NCBI RefSeq assembly: GCF_021183625.1 | Contig: NZ_CP089214.1 | Span: forward strand, 124,001 to 188,000 | Direction of reading: 5' to 3' | Origin: Nocardia asteroides | Lineage (GTDB): Bacteria > Actinomycetota > Actinomycetes > Mycobacteriales > Mycobacteriaceae | DNA length: 64,000 nt | Shown: positions 60,757 through 64,000 of the stretch, one piece after another | Layout: each line of letters begins with the position of its first letter | Numbering within the stretch: the stretch's first letter is position 1 | Made by a program: the position numbers and the translations under genes | The notes under the pieces: model-generated | What the model saw: only the letters and a program-made list of their open reading frames with translations | Databases searched by the model: none | Told to the model about the DNA's origin: nothing

Positions 60757-61815
60757 TCACAGCGTCGGCGCACCCGCCCCGGCGGCGAGCCGCAGCGGCG
60801 CGAAGGCGAACTCGGCCAGCCCCCGTTCCGGCCGCACCCGGGCCGAGAAACCGAGCAGCCGCCGCGCCGCCTCCGGGCTCGCCACGATGTGCCGCACATC
60901 GCCGGGCCGGAACTCCCCGGTGACCACCGGCGCCGGGCCGCCGCGCGCCTCGGCCAGCACCGCGGCCACCGCGCCGATCGTGATCGGATGCCCGGAGCAC
61001 ACATTGAGCGCGGTGAACCCGGGCAGCGGCCGCTCGACGGCGGCCAGATTCGCCGCGGCGATATCGGTGACGTGCACGAAATCCCGCGCCTGCGCGCCGT
61101 CTTCGAACACCCGGGGTGGTTGCCCCGCCTCCAGCGCCGAGCGGAAGATGGCCGCGACCCCGGAGTACGGGGTGTCGCGCGGCATGTCCGGGCCGTAGAC
61201 GTTGTGGTAGCGCAGCGCGGTCACCGAACCGCCGGTGGCCGCGACCCACGCGACCGCGTAGTGCTCCTGGGCGACCTTGCTCGCCGCGTAGAGGCTGCGC
61301 GGGCGCAGCGAAGCCGCCTCGGGGACGAGCTCCCAGTCCAGCTCCTCGCCTGCGCTCCGATGATCGAAGTGCCCGGCCGCGAGGTCGGCGCGGTCCCGCA
61401 GGCCGACCTCGACGATCCCGCCGTCCGCCGCGCGGTAGCGGCCCTCGCCGTAGACCACCATCGACGATGCCAGCACCAGCCGGGAACAGCCTGCCTCGGC
61501 CATGGCGGCGAGCAGCACCGCGGTGCCGAGGTCGTTGTGCGCGGCGTAGGCGGGCGCGTCGGCCACGCTCACCCCGGCTCCGACCACGGCGGCTTGGTGG
61601 CACACCACATCGACCCCGTGCAGCAGCGGGGCCAGGGCGTCCCGGTCGCGGACATCGACCCGGTGGACCCCGTCCGGCGCGGGGGCGTCCGGGCCGTGCG
61701 CCGCGGGCAGCATGAGGTCGGTGGCGATCACGTCGTGCCCGGCCGCGGTCAGCGCGCGGTGCACCTGCGCGCCGATGAACCCGGCCGCGCCGGTCAGCAG
61801 AATGCGGAGCGTCAT
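60757..61815 (-). CDS. NAD-dependent epimerase/dehydratase (nucleotide-sugar type)
   Basis: A 352-residue extended SDR. TGAAGFIGAQ binds NAD at residues 8-17; LASSMVVYGEGRY gives Ser, and SLYAASKVAQEHY the Tyr-x3-Lys pair. RYHNVYGPDMP is the sugar-nucleotide epimerase block. It probably supplies an epimerised UDP- or dTDP-sugar to the glycosyltransferases of the adjoining cluster. Converges with the kinase gene with no gap. Confidence 0.9.
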   Translation of the reverse strand: MTLRILLTGAAGFIGAQVHRALTAAGHDVIATDLMLPAAHGPDAPAPDGVHRVDVRDRDALAPLLHGVDVVCHQAAVVGAGVSVADAPAYAAHNDLGTAVLLAAMAEAGCSRLVLASSMVVYGEGRYRAADGGIVEVGLRDRADLAAGHFDHRSAGEELDWELVPEAASLRPRSLYAASKVAQEHYAVAWVAATGGSVTALRYHNVYGPDMPRDTPYSGVAAIFRSALEAGQPPRVFEDGAQARDFVHVTDIAAANLAAVERPLPGFTALNVCSGHPITIGAVAAVLAEARGGPAPVVTGEFRPGDVRHIVASPEAARRLLGFSARVRPERGLAEFAFAPLRLAAGAGAPTL

Positions 61816-62100
61816 GGCCCGATTGTCGTCCGGTGGCGGGGCCGGAGCTGCCGCGACAGTCCGGCCGTCACTGTTTCGTCACGACCTGGAGCGCGCGGTC
61901 CGGCATCGAGGGTTGCTTCCGCCCGGTGGTGTACCGGAGGGCGGGGTCGTGCGGGTCGCCGAATGTTACGCGACGTCGAATCCGGCATCCGGACGGTAAT
62001 ACCCCTTGACAATGACCTATCGGCACCCGAGTGCGGCTGCGCGACTTAGTCTCCCGATCGTCCGACGAGATCACCGATACCGCTCCGGGGAAGGTCGCAC

Positions 62101-63108
62101 GTGCACCGAGGCCAGCGTCGCCACTACGTCAGGGCCGCGATCATCGCCGGAACGGCGCTCTTCGTGATCGCCGCGGTGGGGATCGGCCCCGCGGTCGCCG
62201 ACCCCGGCCGGCCCTCCGGCAACTTCGCGCCGGGTTCGGTCGACACCGTGGGTTTCGGTCCGGTCCAGACATCCTGGGCCGCCGCGACGAGATACGCGCG
62301 GACCCGGCCCGATGTCGCACCGCCCGGCACCAACGACTGGTCGTGCCTGCCGAGCGCGGCGCACCCGCGCCCGGTGCTGCTCGTCCACGGAACATGGTCC
62401 AACGCCTACGGATTCGCCGGGCTGAGCGGGCCGCTGGCCGCGGCCGGGTACTGCTTGTTCACGTTCAACTACGGTGCCGCCGACCTGGCGGGAGGCGGGG
62501 GAGTGATGCCGATGCTGCGCCCGGCCGTGTACGGCTCCGGCGACATCGCGGATTCGGCGCGCCAGCTCGCGCGGTTCGTCGAGCGGGTGCTCGCCGCGAC
62601 CGGGGCGAGTGCGGTGGATATCGTGGGGCACAGCCAGGGCGGGCCGATGTCGCGCTGGTACCTGAAGTACGGGGGCGGCGCCGCGGTGGTCCGCCGCGAG
62701 ATCACCATCGGCGCGACCAATCACGGCACCACCATGGCCGGGGTCGGCGCCATCGGGCAGGCGGTGGCCGAGCTCGGCGGCACCGCCCTCGAGCCGGTCG
62801 TCGGCCGCGCCACCAGCCAGCAGCTCGCCGGCTCGGATTTCCTCACCGCGCTGAACGCGGGCGGCGATACCGTGCCGGGGGTGGAGTACACCGTGATCGG
62901 GACCCGCTACGACACCGTCAGCACCCCGTACGAGGCCACCTTCCTCGAAGCGGGCCCCGGCGCGTCGGTCGCCAACATCACCCTCCAGGACGGCTGCGAG
63001 CAGGACCGCTCGGACCACTTCGAGATGCTGTACTCCCCGCGCACGCTCTCGATCGTTCTCGATGCCCTCGACCCCGGCTCCACACCGACCTGCACCGCCC
63101 ACGGGTGA
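62101..63108 (+). CDS. Secreted lipase/esterase (alpha/beta hydrolase)
   Basis: A 335-residue exported lipase. The signal peptide (MHRGQRRHYVRAAIIAG, hydrophobic core, AVADP cleavage) is clear. The oxyanion strand VLLVHGTWSNAYGF, nucleophile elbow GHSQGGPMSRW (Ser near residue 181), and late DHFEMLYSP His fit the family of class 2-type actinobacterial lipases. Cys near residues 83 and 303 may form a disulfide. GTG start 62101 follows GGGGAAGG. The 285-bp upstream gap holds TTGACA (62006) but no matching -10. Confidence 0.88.
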   Translation: MHRGQRRHYVRAAIIAGTALFVIAAVGIGPAVADPGRPSGNFAPGSVDTVGFGPVQTSWAAATRYARTRPDVAPPGTNDWSCLPSAAHPRPVLLVHGTWSNAYGFAGLSGPLAAAGYCLFTFNYGAADLAGGGGVMPMLRPAVYGSGDIADSARQLARFVERVLAATGASAVDIVGHSQGGPMSRWYLKYGGGAAVVRREITIGATNHGTTMAGVGAIGQAVAELGGTALEPVVGRATSQQLAGSDFLTALNAGGDTVPGVEYTVIGTRYDTVSTPYEATFLEAGPGASVANITLQDGCEQDRSDHFEMLYSPRTLSIVLDALDPGSTPTCTAHG

Positions 63109-63145
63109 ACCGCTCCGCGGCCGGACCGCCTCGTAGGATGGGCCC

Positions 63146-63892
63146 GTGTCGTTGAGCGGGAAAGTCGCGTTGGTCACCGGTTCCACCAGTGGAATCGGCC
63201 GGGCGACAGCGGAGCTGCTCGCCGAGCGCGGTGCGCACGTGGTGGTCTCCGGCCGCGATGCCGAACGCGGCGACCTGGTCGTGCGGGGGATCCGCGAGGC
63301 CGGGGGAGCGGCGGCTTTCGCCCGCGCGGAGTTGTCGAGCGCCGCTGACGCGCTGGCCTTGGCCCGCGCCGCCGAGGAACTCGCCGGACCGGTCGACATC
63401 CTGGTCAACAATGCCGCGATCGCGGTCTTCGGCGCCACGGCCGCGATCGCGGAGGACGATTTCGACGCCTGCTACGCCATCAACGTGAAGGTGCCGTTCT
63501 TCCTGGTCGGCGCGGTAGCGCCGGGAATGGCCGCCCGCGGGAGCGGGGTGATCGTGAACGTCTCGACCATGGTCGCCTCCTTCGGCACCGCCGGATCGGC
63601 GGTCTACGCCTCCAGCAAGGCGGCGCTGGAGCTGCTCACCAAATCCTGGGCGGCGGAGTTCGGCCCGCACGGGGTGCGGGTGAACGCGGTGGCGCCGGGG
63701 CCGACGCGGACCGAGGGCACCACCGCGCAGTACGGTGCGAAGCGGTTGGAGTCGCTCGGCGCGCAGGCGCCTGCGCGGCGGGTTGCCGAGGCGCGGGAGA
63801 TCGCCGAGACCATCGGGTTCCTCGTCGGGGCCGAGGCCGCGTTCGTGCACGGCGTGATCCTGCCCGCCGACGGCGGCCGCACCGCTGTCTAG
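63146..63892 (+). CDS. SDR family oxidoreductase
   Basis: A 248-residue classical SDR. TGSTSGIGRAT near residue 11, NNAA near 90, NVSTM with Ser, and YASSK (Tyr near 152) are all present; the end PADGGRTAV is normal. GTG start 63146. It stands 37 bp after the lipase and could be co-transcribed. The substrate is unknown. The 108 bp that remain of the window after it hold nothing I can support. Confidence 0.88.
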   Translation: MSLSGKVALVTGSTSGIGRATAELLAERGAHVVVSGRDAERGDLVVRGIREAGGAAAFARAELSSAADALALARAAEELAGPVDILVNNAAIAVFGATAAIAEDDFDACYAINVKVPFFLVGAVAPGMAARGSGVIVNVSTMVASFGTAGSAVYASSKAALELLTKSWAAEFGPHGVRVNAVAPGPTRTEGTTAQYGAKRLESLGAQAPARRVAEAREIAETIGFLVGAEAAFVHGVILPADGGRTAV

Positions 63893-64000
63893 CGCTCGCG
63901 GTGGGCTGATACTTCGTTCACGAGCCGAGTTCGTATCGGTACCACGCCGCGGATTGCCGTCCTCGTGAATCGCCCACACCTTCCTGTCCGAGGCGCGCGG

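Noticed and set aside
62006..62040. TTGACA as a -35 box upstream of the secreted lipase
   Set aside because: No acceptable -10 at 16-19 bp, so not called a promoter.
1..64000. CRISPR arrays, tRNA/rRNA genes, insertion sequences, integrases
   Set aside because: No repeat-spacer pattern, cloverleaf, transposase or integrase-like protein was seen in any part of the window.

Overview
The window is high-GC DNA, roughly 70 percent by eye, with dense short-gap gene packing, many ATGA and GTGA start/stop overlaps and frequent GTG starts. An MmpL-type transporter, numerous TetR regulators, acyl-CoA and SDR enzymes, a PknG-family kinase, a SigF/SigB-type sigma factor with GTTT-N15-GGGTA promoters and an AurF-type diiron oxygenase point to a mycolic-acid actinobacterium, most likely Nocardia or a close relative. 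The genus is an inference. I saw no rRNA, tRNA, CRISPR array, insertion sequence or prophage.

Layout. 1-9.85 kb: an MmpL transporter cut by the window edge with its divergent TetR; a methyltransferase; an alpha/beta hydrolase fused to a LuxR domain; small unknown genes; a four-gene membrane operon with heme-copper oxidase subunit III- and IV-like proteins but no catalytic subunit, divergent from a TetR; and ilvD. 9.96-20.96 kb: catabolic genes (two SDRs, acyl-CoA dehydrogenase, phosphotransferase, tautomerase, GlxA-type regulator), an orphan branched-chain-type binding protein with an NAD-binding partner, an NTF2-like protein, an epimerase and a truncated haemoglobin. 20.97-28.73 kb: a mosaic of intact stress-type genes (DUF1254, DUF1269, DUF7144, GAP, SulP, a secreted lipase) and three gene remnants that each lost internal sequence (inositol monophosphatase, alkyl sulfatase, bile-acid:sodium-symporter type).

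28.76-54.07 kb is bracketed by two near-identical cspA genes in opposite orientation, each with the same leader and hairpin terminator. Between them lie an AurF/ferredoxin-reductase pair; a four-gene glycosyltransferase operon divergent from an Asp23 gene; a MerR/PknG-like pair; a diiron-type hydrolase with a membrane protein; a second DUF1254 gene; an acyltransferase/SGNH/lipoprotein operon; a flavin reductase; a SigF-type sigma factor; and AraC, MerR and ANTAR regulators. 54.1-61.8 kb is an envelope-type cluster: GT2, DUF2064, methyltransferase, cytochrome/molybdopterin oxidoreductase and membrane protein on one strand; GT-C-like protein and a two-component system on the other; then an epimerase. 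A secreted lipase and an SDR end the window.

Two regulatory networks can be read from the DNA. First, the sigma-factor gene and the glycosyltransferase operon carry the same GTTT-N15-GGGTA promoter, and a small gene at 42.2 kb carries a close variant. Second, a palindrome TCACCC-N5-GGGTGA sits 22-23 bp upstream of a (T/C)AGCGTC element before both DUF1254 genes and before the DUF1269-SulP operon. This defines a candidate activator-controlled regulon of unknown function, which I consider the most interesting signal here.
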